Shown one piece after another: positions 31,093-38,547 of a DNA stretch of 44,593 nucleotides (position 1 is the first letter of the stretch; each line of letters opens with the position of its first letter). Source of the stretch: JBHELB01 sp041859045 (GTDB taxonomy: Bacteria > Hydrogenedentota > Hydrogenedentia > Hydrogenedentales > SLHB01); assembly GCA_041859045.1 (NCBI GenBank), contig JBHELB010000048.1, positions 1 to 44,593 on the forward strand. The letters run 5' to 3'. The notes under the pieces are model-generated. The model did not search any database, was not told the origin of the DNA, and worked only from the letters and a program-made list of their open reading frames with translations. The position numbers and the translations under genes are program-made.

Positions 31093-31203
31093 GCTGCAAT
31101 ATCTGGCGGAACATCCAGGATGTCTCCAAAGAATCCCTTTCCGGGGTATTCTCCCACCCTCCTGTCCCTATTCCAAGGCATACGGGCCTTCTGATAGCTA
31201 CCG

Positions 31204-31219
31204 CTTCCGGTAGATAGCC
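31204..31219 (+). promoter_or_regulatory. Repeated leader element, copy 4 (before hub gene)
   Basis: CTTCCGGTAGATAGCC lies 31 nt before the ATG at 31251. Here GCCTCCG (element end plus four bases) can pair perfectly with CGGAGGC, which contains the ribosome-binding site, so translation could be masked. Confidence 0.75.
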
Positions 31220-31250
31220 TCCGAGGGCATTCCGCCCGACCGGAGGCCGG

Positions 31251-32441
31251 ATGGATCTCGACGCATTCAAACCGACGTTCCTCATCCAAATCGAGGGGCA
31301 TCAACTCTCCCTGGACATCACGCAGGAAATCACGTCGTTTGTCTTCGAAGACAACGAAGAGGAATTGGACGTGATGGAACTGTGCGTCGCGAACCGCAAT
31401 TTGCAGTTCACCGATGACCCGCTGTTCCAGGAGGGCAACGAGATCGTCGCTCGGTTCGGGTATGTGGGCAACCTGTCGCCGGTCAAGAAGGCGGTCATCA
31501 AGGAAATCGACTACGATTTTCCCGAGGATGGCGTGTCCACCATCCGCCTCAAAGCCTATGACAAAGGCTACAAACTCTCCGGCAAGGAGAACCAGAAGGT
31601 CTGGCAGAGGCCCGCGCCGGGGATTCTGTACTCGGACATCGCCGAGGAGATCGCGCGTGCGAACGCGCTCATTCCCGTCGTGACCCCGACGGTGGGACGT
31701 CATCTCCGCGTCGTGCAGAGCAACATTTCGGACGCACAGTTCCTCCGGGAACTCGCGGCGAAGGCCCGTGACCGCGAAGGCGACGGTGTCACGGGGTACA
31801 CGTTCTACGTGCAGGACGACGAACTGCATTTCCATCCACGCGTGCTCGACCAATCGCCCGTTCTCACGCTCGAGTATTTCACGGATCGCCAGGGCTTGTT
31901 GCGCTCGTTCAGGCCCTCGGTGCAGGCGCAATGGGGCAAGGGCGCGGGCATCGAGACAAAGACCATGGGCGTCGACCCTCGCAAGAAGGCGGCGGTCGAG
32001 CAGAAAGCCAATAACGACAATTCCTCCAACCGCACGTCACTGGGCAAACGCACGTATCTCGTCGATGGCAACACGGGCGAGGGTCGCTTCAAGGAACAGG
32101 AGACGGGCCGCGTGACGGCGTCCTTCGAGCGTAGCGAAGGACTTCACGAAGAGCCGCAACAGGAACCTGGCAAGGACGTCGCCGAGGGGCGATTCAACGC
32201 CGCGGAACTGCAGCAGGTCGAAGCGACGGCCATCACGCTGGGCATCCCCACGCTCCGCGCCAAACAAAACATCGAGATTCGCGGCGTGGGTCGAAAGTTT
32301 TTCGGTATGTATTACTGCCGGTCGTTGCGGCACAGCTTCGGCGAGGGCGGGTATGCGTGCGAACTCACGTTGCGCAAGAACGCCCTCGGCATGGGCGCGG
32401 GCGCGAAGTCCGGCCCGGCGAAGGGAAAGCCGAATGATTAG
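31251..32441 (+). CDS. Tail hub protein (gpD / gp27-like, late control family)
   Basis: The 396-residue protein begins 'FKPTFLIQIEGHQLSLDITQ' and 'SFVFEDNEEELDVMEL', the usual start of phage late-control gpD/gp27-like hub proteins. 'LQFTDDPLFQEGNEIVARFG' and 'HLRVVQSNISDAQFLRELAA' with 'DDELHFHPR' continue the pattern. It forms the ring on which the spike sits. A GGAGG precedes the ATG. The C-terminal 'SFGEGGYACELTLRKNALG' is also typical. Confidence 0.85.
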   Translation: MDLDAFKPTFLIQIEGHQLSLDITQEITSFVFEDNEEELDVMELCVANRNLQFTDDPLFQEGNEIVARFGYVGNLSPVKKAVIKEIDYDFPEDGVSTIRLKAYDKGYKLSGKENQKVWQRPAPGILYSDIAEEIARANALIPVVTPTVGRHLRVVQSNISDAQFLRELAAKARDREGDGVTGYTFYVQDDELHFHPRVLDQSPVLTLEYFTDRQGLLRSFRPSVQAQWGKGAGIETKTMGVDPRKKAAVEQKANNDNSSNRTSLGKRTYLVDGNTGEGRFKEQETGRVTASFERSEGLHEEPQQEPGKDVAEGRFNAAELQQVEATAITLGIPTLRAKQNIEIRGVGRKFFGMYYCRSLRHSFGEGGYACELTLRKNALGMGAGAKSGPAKGKPND

Positions 32442-32446
32442 TGCGT

Positions 32447-32480
32447 GAGTTACCGGTTTTCAGTTTCCAGTTATCGGAAA
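32447..32480 (+). repeat. CAGTTTTCAGTT-like dispersed repeat fragment
   Basis: The sequence contains 'TTTTCAGTTTCCAGTTATCG', like short repeats common in intergenic regions of environmental bacteria. It sits just before the small membrane protein gene. Tentative. Confidence 0.3.
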
Positions 32481-32498
32481 AAGAGGAGAGTAAAAGAC

Positions 32499-32831
32499 AT
32501 GGATACGATCAAGACGGGCATTGGGTTTGTTACGGAGAATCGCGATCTGTTCATCACGCTTGCGGGCAGTCTGTTGGCCATTGTGAAGCTGACGGTCTGG
32601 GGCCGCGCCAAGGCCACGGCGCTGGACGCTGTGACCACGGTCATCGAGCAGTTGCGCGCGAAGGACGTGAAGCAGGCCGTGGCGGCCAAGGAAGCGGCGC
32701 TGCCGTCCGGCGCGCTCGACGCCCTACAGACGTCCGTCGCAAAGGCCGACCCCAAGAAGGAAGCGCCTGGCCCCGCAACGAGTTTCGTGCGCGAACTGTT
32801 TCGCGGCATTCTGCCGGGGAAGAAGGGATAA
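32499..32831 (+). CDS. Small membrane protein (110 aa), holin candidate
   Basis: The start MDTIKTGIGFVTENRDLF follows GAGGAGAG. Residues 17-33 ('LFITLAGSLLAIVKLTV') form one transmembrane helix; the rest is a soluble, Ala/Lys-rich helical tail. In a baseplate block such a protein could be a holin or a tail-associated membrane factor. Not assignable to a family from sequence alone. Confidence 0.55.
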   Translation: MDTIKTGIGFVTENRDLFITLAGSLLAIVKLTVWGRAKATALDAVTTVIEQLRAKDVKQAVAAKEAALPSGALDALQTSVAKADPKKEAPGPATSFVRELFRGILPGKKG

Positions 32832-32837
32832 CGGCTC

Positions 32838-33821
32838 GTGCTGGACGTCCAGGACAGGCAGCACGAGGAGCGGTACAAGAACCGCTGGTACGGCAAGTAC
32901 CGCGCGTTCGTTCGCGACCATCACGACCCGGAACGGCTGGGGCGTCTCCGTTTGGAGGTCCCGGCCGTTCTGGGTACTGGTCCGGAGAACTGGTCGGACT
33001 GGGCTTGGCCGTGCTTTCCCTATGGCGGCAACGATGACGTGGGCATGTTCCTGGTTCCCGAGGAAGGCGCGTCGGTCTGGGCAGAGTTCGAAGGCGGTCA
33101 GGTGCAGTATCCGATTTGGTCTGGCGTGTGGCTCGCGAAGAGCAATCCCGGCGAACAACCGGCGGAGTCGAAGCGCCTGTGCGATGAAGCCAAATGCGTG
33201 GACTGTCCGGACAGCGCGGACCACAACAAGAACCCCGATGCGCTCGAGCACAAGAAGTATCACGCGCATCCGTCCTTCTACTGTCCGCGCCGCAAGGTAC
33301 TGCTCAAAACCGAGACCGGCCACACGATTGTTGTGGACGACAAAGACGGCGAGGAGTTTTTGCGCATTGTCGACCGCGCGGGACAAATCATCGAGATGCT
33401 GTGTCCCGTGAAACCCGAGTCGCAGGCGGGCAACGCGTTGCCGCGTGGAGTGCGCGACGCGATTCGCGGCGACCAGTTGGACATCGCCCAGGACATCGTG
33501 GGCAAGCGCGCGAGCATCGAAGTCGCGGACTTGTGTCGTCAGCATCTGCGCTTCGAGGCGTGGCAGGATGAGGAGAAGATTCACATCCAGTCCTGCGACG
33601 CGCAACGCACGCGATGGCAGAAGATTCTGTTGGACACGACGAAAGACCGCGAGAAGGTTCACGTCTGGGGCCTTAACGGCCAGCAGTACGTGCTCATCGA
33701 CTCAACGAAGAACGCCGAGCGCATTCACGTCCGAGACAAGGCCGGTAGCGAGGTCGTGCTCGACGCAACGTCCGGCAATATCGTCATTCGTAGCGCCAAC
33801 ATGGTGCTCATCAACCCGTAG
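32838..33821 (+). CDS. Baseplate spike protein (gp5/gpV-like OB domain)
   Basis: GTG start, 327 residues. The N-terminal OB-fold signature is visible: 'DHHDPERLGRLRLEVPAVLG', 'WAWPCFPYGG', 'GMFLVPEEGASVWAEFEGG' and 'QYPIWSGVW'. A Cys cluster follows ('CDEAKCVDCPDS'). The C-terminal half repeats short beta units ('KILLDTTKDREKVHVWG', 'QYVLIDSTKNAERIHVRD'), fitting a triple-stranded beta-helix needle. It pierces the outer membrane; the PAAR protein two genes downstream should cap the tip. Confidence 0.88.
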   Translation: MLDVQDRQHEERYKNRWYGKYRAFVRDHHDPERLGRLRLEVPAVLGTGPENWSDWAWPCFPYGGNDDVGMFLVPEEGASVWAEFEGGQVQYPIWSGVWLAKSNPGEQPAESKRLCDEAKCVDCPDSADHNKNPDALEHKKYHAHPSFYCPRRKVLLKTETGHTIVVDDKDGEEFLRIVDRAGQIIEMLCPVKPESQAGNALPRGVRDAIRGDQLDIAQDIVGKRASIEVADLCRQHLRFEAWQDEEKIHIQSCDAQRTRWQKILLDTTKDREKVHVWGLNGQQYVLIDSTKNAERIHVRDKAGSEVVLDATSGNIVIRSANMVLINP

Positions 33822-33830
33822 GAGACTCTC

Positions 33831-34199
33831 ATGCCACACGAGGCCGCGCTCATCACGCAGTTCCGCGAGGTCATGACGATCCTCGCGATCACAACGGGGC
33901 TGGTCAGTAGTTTCGTGACGCTGCTGGGTTCGTGGTTCATGCTCAAGTTCCGCATTGGCCGGCACGACGAGCAGATCGCCGAGCTCAAGAAGACGCTCAC
34001 CAACGGTAACGGCCTCGTACAACAGGTTGCTGCGCTGCAACTGAACAGCGTCACCCGCGACCGGTTCGACGGCGTGATGTTCAACGATGCGCATGCCGTC
34101 ATGACTCAGCTTAACGCGCTGCACGACCGCATAGCGCGATTGGAAAGCGTGTGCAACGAGCGGCATGGCCGCCGCAAACACGACGGCGAGGACGCGTAG
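33831..34199 (+). CDS. Membrane protein with coiled coil (122 aa), lysis-gene candidate
   Basis: A strong GGAG precedes the ATG. Residues about 14-40 ('VMTILAITTGLVSSFVTLLG') form a transmembrane helix, followed by a long helix with coiled-coil character ('HDEQIAELKKTLTNG', 'LNALHDRIARLESVCNE'). This is the outline of an inner-membrane spanin or small holin-like protein, though it lies inside the spike module. Function uncertain. Confidence 0.55.
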   Translation: MPHEAALITQFREVMTILAITTGLVSSFVTLLGSWFMLKFRIGRHDEQIAELKKTLTNGNGLVQQVAALQLNSVTRDRFDGVMFNDAHAVMTQLNALHDRIARLESVCNERHGRRKHDGEDA

Positions 34200-34201
34200 C
34201 C

Positions 34202-34468
34202 ATGGCAAAACCGCAAGCGCGGCTCGGCGACATCAGTTCGCACGGGGGCGTGATTGTCTCCGCAGCCCAACGCACGCTGGTCGATGGACGGCCCGTGGCG
34301 CGAATGGGAGACCTGCATGCGTGCCCTATTCCTTTTCACGGCGTGACGCGGATTGTGTCCGGCGCAGCCAAGACGCTTATCGAAGGACGACCCGCGGCGC
34401 GCGTCGGTGATGTGACGGGTTGTGGCGCAGCAATTGTCTCGGGCAGCAACAGAACATTGGTGGAGTGA
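34202..34468 (+). CDS. PAAR-domain spike tip protein
   Basis: 88 residues with the PAAR pattern: 'PQARLGDISSHGGVIVSAAQ', 'GRPVARMGDLHACPIPFHG', 'TLIEGRPAARVGDVTGCG' and 'IVSGSNRTLVE'. His and Cys residues ('HGG', 'CPIPFHG', 'CGA') can hold the tip metal ion. It sharpens the end of the gp5-like spike. The ATG has GAGG upstream; the end is close to the following gene. Confidence 0.93.
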   Translation: MAKPQARLGDISSHGGVIVSAAQRTLVDGRPVARMGDLHACPIPFHGVTRIVSGAAKTLIEGRPAARVGDVTGCGAAIVSGSNRTLVE

Positions 34469-34476
34469 CTCAGAAC

Positions 34477-34959
34477 ATGGTTGCAACCATTCGCTACTGG
34501 GACGTGTTCCCGAGACGCATTCGCGGCATGCGCACGCCGAATCATGGTCAGCACACGACGATACCATTGGCATTGTGCGGCGACCCGCAAGGCGTCGTCT
34601 TTGAAAGCGGCGACCCGATGACCGCGTCCGTGAGCGACGCAGGCGTCGTGACGCTGGGTATGAAGGTCGGCCACACGACCATTCGCGTGTACGAGCCAAT
34701 GACACCGGAGAACGTCCGCGAAGTCGCGGTCGAGGTGTTGCCCTGCCCAGGCACAGATATTCAATCCGTGGGCGTCGCTAATCTGCCCGGCGAGGACACC
34801 GGTCGTTACGCGCCCGAGGGCCACGTCCATAAAGGTCTCATGCAGTTCGGGACGGACGTCCAACCCGGCGGCGAAGCAAACAGTCCCGGTACGCGTGAAG
34901 AAGCCGCGCACGTCGACCATGTCCACGAGGTCGTGTGGTTGGAGTACCACGGCGAATGA
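34477..34959 (+). CDS. Baseplate-associated protein with Ig-like (Big_2-type) segment
   Basis: The start MVATIRYWDVFPRRIRG follows GGAG. Residues about 40-85 ('ASVSDAGVVTLGMKVGHTT' and onwards) look like a bacterial Ig-like domain; the C-terminal part has His-rich repeats ('GRYAPEGHVHKG', 'AHVDHVHEVVW'). Surface exposure at the baseplate is likely. Function unknown. The stop overlaps the vWA gene (ATGA). Confidence 0.6.
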   Translation: MVATIRYWDVFPRRIRGMRTPNHGQHTTIPLALCGDPQGVVFESGDPMTASVSDAGVVTLGMKVGHTTIRVYEPMTPENVREVAVEVLPCPGTDIQSVGVANLPGEDTGRYAPEGHVHKGLMQFGTDVQPGGEANSPGTREEAAHVDHVHEVVWLEYHGE

Positions 34960-36008
34960 ACCGTAACCCATCCGCGAAACGGCCTATTTACGGGCGCGAC
35001 CTCGCCCTTCTCATGCGGGATATCAACCGCATCGAGGCGTCGCTGAACGCTGAGGGCAACGGCGCAATAGACGTCGTGATCGTCATCGACACCTCGGGCA
35101 GCATGAGCGACGTGATTGCGTCGGTGAAGCGCAACGTGCGGTATATTTTTGACGCGAGCATGCAGAAGATGCCGGACGCGCGAATCGGGCTCATCGAACA
35201 GGGCGACTGGAGCAAGGACTCGGTCTATCGTTGCCAACCCACAAACGACCCCGCCGCGTTTCAGGCGGGCATCGACGCGTTTGGTTATTGCGGCGGCGGG
35301 TACGAGGCGTACGTCGATTCGCTCGTCATGGCCGTCGCGGACACGCAATGGCGCGACGAGGCCACGCGGTTGATCGTCATTATTGGTGACGAGCCCGCGA
35401 ACCAACGGTCGAAATCCGGCAAGACCTGGGCCGACGCAATTGCGATGTCCGTTGAGGTCGACGCGAGCGTAGCGATGATCATTGCGAAATCCTATGCGGA
35501 GGCATCGTGTAGGACGTCGTATGCCCAAGCCACGGAAGCCACCGGCGGCGTGTTGTTCGTCGCGCCAACCAACGACGACGTTGTGAACATGATCGTGCTA
35601 CTCATTGGCCACTTCACGTACCAGCAGACCGAGTTCTTTCGCTACACGCGGACGCGACGCGAGTCGCTCGGCATGCCCGATGGCGGCGTATCGGTTCCGG
35701 CGATTAACGCGCTGGCGAAAACGCCGTTCACGCCGCACCCGATTGTGGACATGCGCGACGCTATTGTGCGGCTCGTGAACGCGACGCGATTGAAGGCCCC
35801 GTCTGGACAGCCCTTCACGTGGACGGAAGACGCGAACAATCTTTATCGCGTCGCGATGGGCGACCGCAGCGACTATGGCGCGACGGGCGGGCTGCGCTAT
35901 ACGTGGACGCGTACGTTGCAGCAGATGCTGCGCACGCCGCCGCGCGATGTGGATATCGGCGAAGTGTACGAGTGCGTGCGCGCGCTCAAAATCGCGGCGG
36001 GAGTCTGA
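34956..36008 (+). CDS. von Willebrand factor A (vWA) domain protein in tail module
   Basis: 350 residues. A complete MIDAS-type vWA domain spans about residues 38-220: 'VVIVIDTSGSMSDVIASVKR' with Asp45-x-Ser-x-Ser49, later 'RLIVIIGDEPAN' and 'EATGGVLFVAPTNDDVVNMI'. The remaining 130 residues are unfamiliar. vWA domains bind metal and mediate protein contacts or adhesion. Placement between PAAR and the baseplate wedge suggests a structural or host-contact role. Start overlaps the previous stop. Confidence 0.8.
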   Translation: MNRNPSAKRPIYGRDLALLMRDINRIEASLNAEGNGAIDVVIVIDTSGSMSDVIASVKRNVRYIFDASMQKMPDARIGLIEQGDWSKDSVYRCQPTNDPAAFQAGIDAFGYCGGGYEAYVDSLVMAVADTQWRDEATRLIVIIGDEPANQRSKSGKTWADAIAMSVEVDASVAMIIAKSYAEASCRTSYAQATEATGGVLFVAPTNDDVVNMIVLLIGHFTYQQTEFFRYTRTRRESLGMPDGGVSVPAINALAKTPFTPHPIVDMRDAIVRLVNATRLKAPSGQPFTWTEDANNLYRVAMGDRSDYGATGGLRYTWTRTLQQMLRTPPRDVDIGEVYECVRALKIAAGV

Positions 36009-36010
36009 CA

Positions 36011-36952
36011 ATGCCGGATGTAAATCCCCTGTTCGGCCTGCTGCACTGCCAGCATGCGCTCGACCCGCAACAGGACGACGTGCAGTTTGTGAGTCCGTCG
36101 GATTCGCATTACGAGTTGATGGAGGTCGCACGTCAACTCGAGGGCATTCGCATTGTGCTGCAGGCGATGTTCGACGCGTCGCAACAATTGCAGAACGAGG
36201 CGCAGGCGTATCTGCAGAACCAGGCCGTCCACGCGGAGTCCTTTCTCGGGCGGCTCGATGCGCCGGACTACTATCCCTTCGTCGCGCTGCCGCAAGGCAC
36301 GCTGGTGAAGGAGTGTCCGGACGGCGGACGGCAGTTCGTGTTGCCGGACGGCGTTGTTGTGGTGCTCAAGAATGATCGCACGATGCTCGCGACGCATGAC
36401 GGCGTCGCGGTGAAACTCACGCCGCAAGGCGGACACGTGGTGTTGCCCAATGGTCAACACTTTGAGGTGCACGCGGAGTTCTGCCGTAGCACGCATACGA
36501 CTGCATGGATTGAGGGACTGCCGGACTCGGTCGAACCGGTGTGCATCGGCAAAGGGCGGTATCGCGCGGAGTTTCCAGACGGCGTGGTGTTGACCGTGTG
36601 GCATGCATTGCCGAAACAAGAGTGCATGCTCAGCGTCGCAAACCCGACGGGCGGCATGTTGGTCATCTCTCGCAAGGGCATCCAAGGCATCGGGCTGGAG
36701 GTTCAGGTACGTCTACTGCCAGACAGCGCGCTGAGCTTTCGCGTCGAACCTGAAACAAACTCCGCAACGGTCCAATACCTCCACTCCGGCGTCGCGCGAC
36801 CAACGGAAGGCATTGTACAACTCGCACTCTCCAACGGGACAACTGTGACGTATCGCTGCAACGCAGCCAATAGCGACGACAACGTTACGTCTGATGATAA
36901 TGCAACGCCCCACACCTTTACCTGCGAGGAGCGCGGCCAATGCAGCGTCTAG
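36011..36952 (+). CDS. Beta-repeat protein of unknown function (313 aa)
   Basis: The start MPDVNPLFGLLHC follows GGGAG. The N-terminal 90 residues are helical ('LMEVARQLEGIRIVLQAMFD'). Residues about 100-200 contain repeated PDG/PNG turns ('CPDGGRQFVLPDGVVVVLKN', 'VLPNGQHFEVH', 'EFPDGVVLTVW'), a short beta-hairpin repeat. It overlaps the gp25-like gene by 13 bases. Likely a baseplate component; family not recognised. Confidence 0.65.
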   Translation: MPDVNPLFGLLHCQHALDPQQDDVQFVSPSDSHYELMEVARQLEGIRIVLQAMFDASQQLQNEAQAYLQNQAVHAESFLGRLDAPDYYPFVALPQGTLVKECPDGGRQFVLPDGVVVVLKNDRTMLATHDGVAVKLTPQGGHVVLPNGQHFEVHAEFCRSTHTTAWIEGLPDSVEPVCIGKGRYRAEFPDGVVLTVWHALPKQECMLSVANPTGGMLVISRKGIQGIGLEVQVRLLPDSALSFRVEPETNSATVQYLHSGVARPTEGIVQLALSNGTTVTYRCNAANSDDNVTSDDNATPHTFTCEERGQCSV

Positions 36953-37359
36953 ATTTCCTCGGACGCGGACTTCGCTTCCCGTTTGGTTTCGCCACGCAGA
37001 CCGGCGCGACCGAAGAGTCCATGGCGCACGACCGCATCCGCGAGAGCATCCTCCAAATACTCGAGACCCGCCCCGGCGAACGCCTCATACGTCCGGACTT
37101 CGGCTCCCGCGTCAAAGACCTTGCATTCGAGCAAAACGACGCCATATTAGAAGGCCTGCTCCGCTTCCACATCGCCGACGCCCTCAAGCGCTGGGAAAAA
37201 CGCATCGTCGTGACCGACGTATCGTTCGACGATTCTCCGGAAAACACCGACCGCAATGTGCTCCTCGTGTGTATCACCTACCGGGTCATTCCCTCACAGA
37301 GTGAGGCGAACCTGGTTTGGGCGTTCTGTCGGGAGGCAATCGGGGATTCTCCGCGCTGA
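36940..37359 (+). CDS. Baseplate wedge protein, gp25/gpW-like
   Basis: 139 residues. 'FLGRGLRFPFGF' at the start, 'RIRESILQILETRPGERLIR' followed by 'PDFGSRV', and 'ITYRVIPSQSEANLVW' are the standard signature of the gp25/W family that nucleates sheath assembly on the baseplate. It is the last gene before the HicAB-like cargo; its natural next partner is the gpJ-like gene at 38548. Confidence 0.92.
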   Translation: MQRLDFLGRGLRFPFGFATQTGATEESMAHDRIRESILQILETRPGERLIRPDFGSRVKDLAFEQNDAILEGLLRFHIADALKRWEKRIVVTDVSFDDSPENTDRNVLLVCITYRVIPSQSEANLVWAFCREAIGDSPR

Positions 37360-37368
37360 AGCGGCCTA

Positions 37369-37397
37369 TTGCTCCAATTGTTCGTTCGCGCTAGAAT
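37369..37397 (+). promoter_or_regulatory. Promoter of the plus-strand hicB-hicA pair
   Basis: TTGCTC (37369-37374), 17-base spacer, TAGAAT (37392-37397). It lies right after the gp25-like stop and 22 bases before the chosen hicB start. Confidence 0.5.
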
Positions 37398-37419
37398 GAA
37401 CCAAAGGAGCACCGCAAAT

Positions 37420-37671
37420 ATGAGCGAAGTCACTATAAAGTTACACGTAGAAACCCTCGATGAGGGCGGGTATGTCGCCACCAGTCCCGATGTTCCCGGA
37501 CTTGTGGCGCAGGGCCGTAGCCTAACTGAAACCGTCGAGATCGCGCAGGGACTTGCGCGCAAGATCGTCGAGTCCTGCATCGAGCATGGCGATCCCATCC
37601 CGTCCGCTCTGGCGTCACTGGGTGCCGTGTCGCCTGCGGTCGACCTATTGGTCCCGGTCGGAATGCCGTAA
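37420..37671 (+). CDS. HicB-like antitoxin
   Basis: The start MSEVTIKLHVETLDEGG was chosen because AAAGGAG precedes it; an earlier in-frame ATG at 37396 overlaps the promoter. 'GGYVATSPDVPGLVAQGRSL' and 'TETVEIAQGLARKIVE' match the partial RNase-H fold of HicB antitoxins. No C-terminal DNA-binding domain is visible (83 residues), so it is the short type. It should block the HicA toxin encoded next. Confidence 0.8.
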   Translation: MSEVTIKLHVETLDEGGYVATSPDVPGLVAQGRSLTETVEIAQGLARKIVESCIEHGDPIPSALASLGAVSPAVDLLVPVGMP

Positions 37672-37672
37672 C

Positions 37673-37897
37673 ATGGGACGTCTCTCAGGCTTCAAGTACA
37701 CAGACGTAGCGCGCAAGCTACGTGCGTGCGGTTACGTGTTTGACCGCCCGGGCCCAGGCAGTCACGAAGTGTGGCGTCATACCGGGACGAGGAAGAAAGT
37801 CACATTGCCCCACCATCCCGGCGATATGCCGGAAGGTACGCTCCGCGCAATCCTTCGCGAAGCTGGCATCGACCCGGATGACTTTCTGAACGCATAG
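37673..37897 (+). CDS. HicA-like mRNA interferase toxin
   Basis: 74 residues with the dsRNA-binding-like HicA fold: 'FKYTDVARKLRACGYVFDRP', the catalytic 'GSHEVWRH' (His31), 'TLPHHPGDMPEGTLRAILRE' and 'AGIDPDDFL'. It cleaves mRNA when unopposed. It begins one base after the hicB stop, so the pair is one operon in the order antitoxin-toxin. It ends only 17 bases from the end of the opposing hicA remnant. Confidence 0.85.
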   Translation: MGRLSGFKYTDVARKLRACGYVFDRPGPGSHEVWRHTGTRKKVTLPHHPGDMPEGTLRAILREAGIDPDDFLNA

Positions 37898-37914
37898 TGA
37901 GCAGTTCGCCGTGA

Positions 37915-38144
37915 CTACCGCAGCCGGAGATAATCGTCCACGCTGAAACCGGCATCTTTTAAGATGCGTATCGCCAGTCCACGTCCCAGATCGCAACCGG
38001 AATGCACAGGAACCGTAATCGTGATCTGCTCGGCGTCATTCCATAACGTCAGATGACTTCCGGACTGGCGGTCATCCGCAAAACCTTGGCTGCGCAAAAA
38101 AAGCGCACCAGTTCCTGCGCGGTAACCTGCGGCATCCGGCTCAT
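37915..38144 (-). pseudogene. hicA-like toxin gene broken by a frameshift
   Basis: The start (MSRMPQVTAQELVRFF) overlaps the stop of the minus-strand hicB (ATGA). At a run of seven A (38096-38102, plus strand) the frame is lost; with eight bases it would continue as 'LRSQGFADDRQSGSHLTLWN' and 'ITVPVHSGCDLGRGLAIRIL' to 'DAGFSVDDYL', a full HicA. So either the toxin is inactivated, the run is a slippage switch, or one base was lost in sequencing. Confidence 0.75.
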
Positions 38145-38380
38145 TCCGGGATGCCTACCGTCAGTTCCTCGACGTGGACCAGTCGTTCGTGTTGGTCGAT
38201 AGCCTGACCGTGGGCCTCCAGCGCTGCAACATGCTGCTGTACGGCTGCGCGGATATTCTGACGGGCTTCCTCGATGGTGGCTCCATTACTAAAGCATCCG
38301 GGCAAGGTAGGACTGTACGCAAAATACCCAGGATCGTCCTCTTCTTTTTCGATCACAATCCCGAATGTGTAAAACCGCAT
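38141..38380 (-). CDS. HicB-like antitoxin, minus-strand module
   Basis: The start MRFYTFGIVIEKEEDD was chosen because GAGGTGA precedes it; the frame extends further upstream without support. 'PGYFAYSPTLPGCFSNGATI' and 'EEARQNIRAAVQQHVAALEA' are typical HicB features (79 residues). It differs from the plus-strand HicB, so the two modules are not a recent duplication. Upstream on the minus strand are a TACAAT (38429-38424) and a TTGACA (38422-38417), possible promoter parts. Confidence 0.8.
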   Translation of the reverse strand: MRFYTFGIVIEKEEDDPGYFAYSPTLPGCFSNGATIEEARQNIRAAVQQHVAALEAHGQAIDQHERLVHVEELTVGIPE

Positions 38381-38488
38381 ACACTCACCTCGCGAATTCC
38401 TTGGGAAATCCCTATCTGTCAAGATTGTACAGCAAACCCCGATTCCGCGCCAGTCGTTATTCGTCGTCGCCTCGCCGTTTTCCGCCCG

Positions 38489-38504
38489 TTTCCGGTAGAT
38501 AACC
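38489..38504 (+). promoter_or_regulatory. Repeated leader element, copy 5 (before gpJ block)
   Basis: An exact TTTCCGGTAGATAACC lies 43 nt before the ATG at 38548, directly downstream of the HicAB-like cargo. The longer spacer includes CCGG-ACAGA-CCGG, a small hairpin. Confidence 0.8.
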
Positions 38505-38547
38505 CATGGAGGCCGGACAGACCGGTCTTGGAACATGAGGTAACTGG

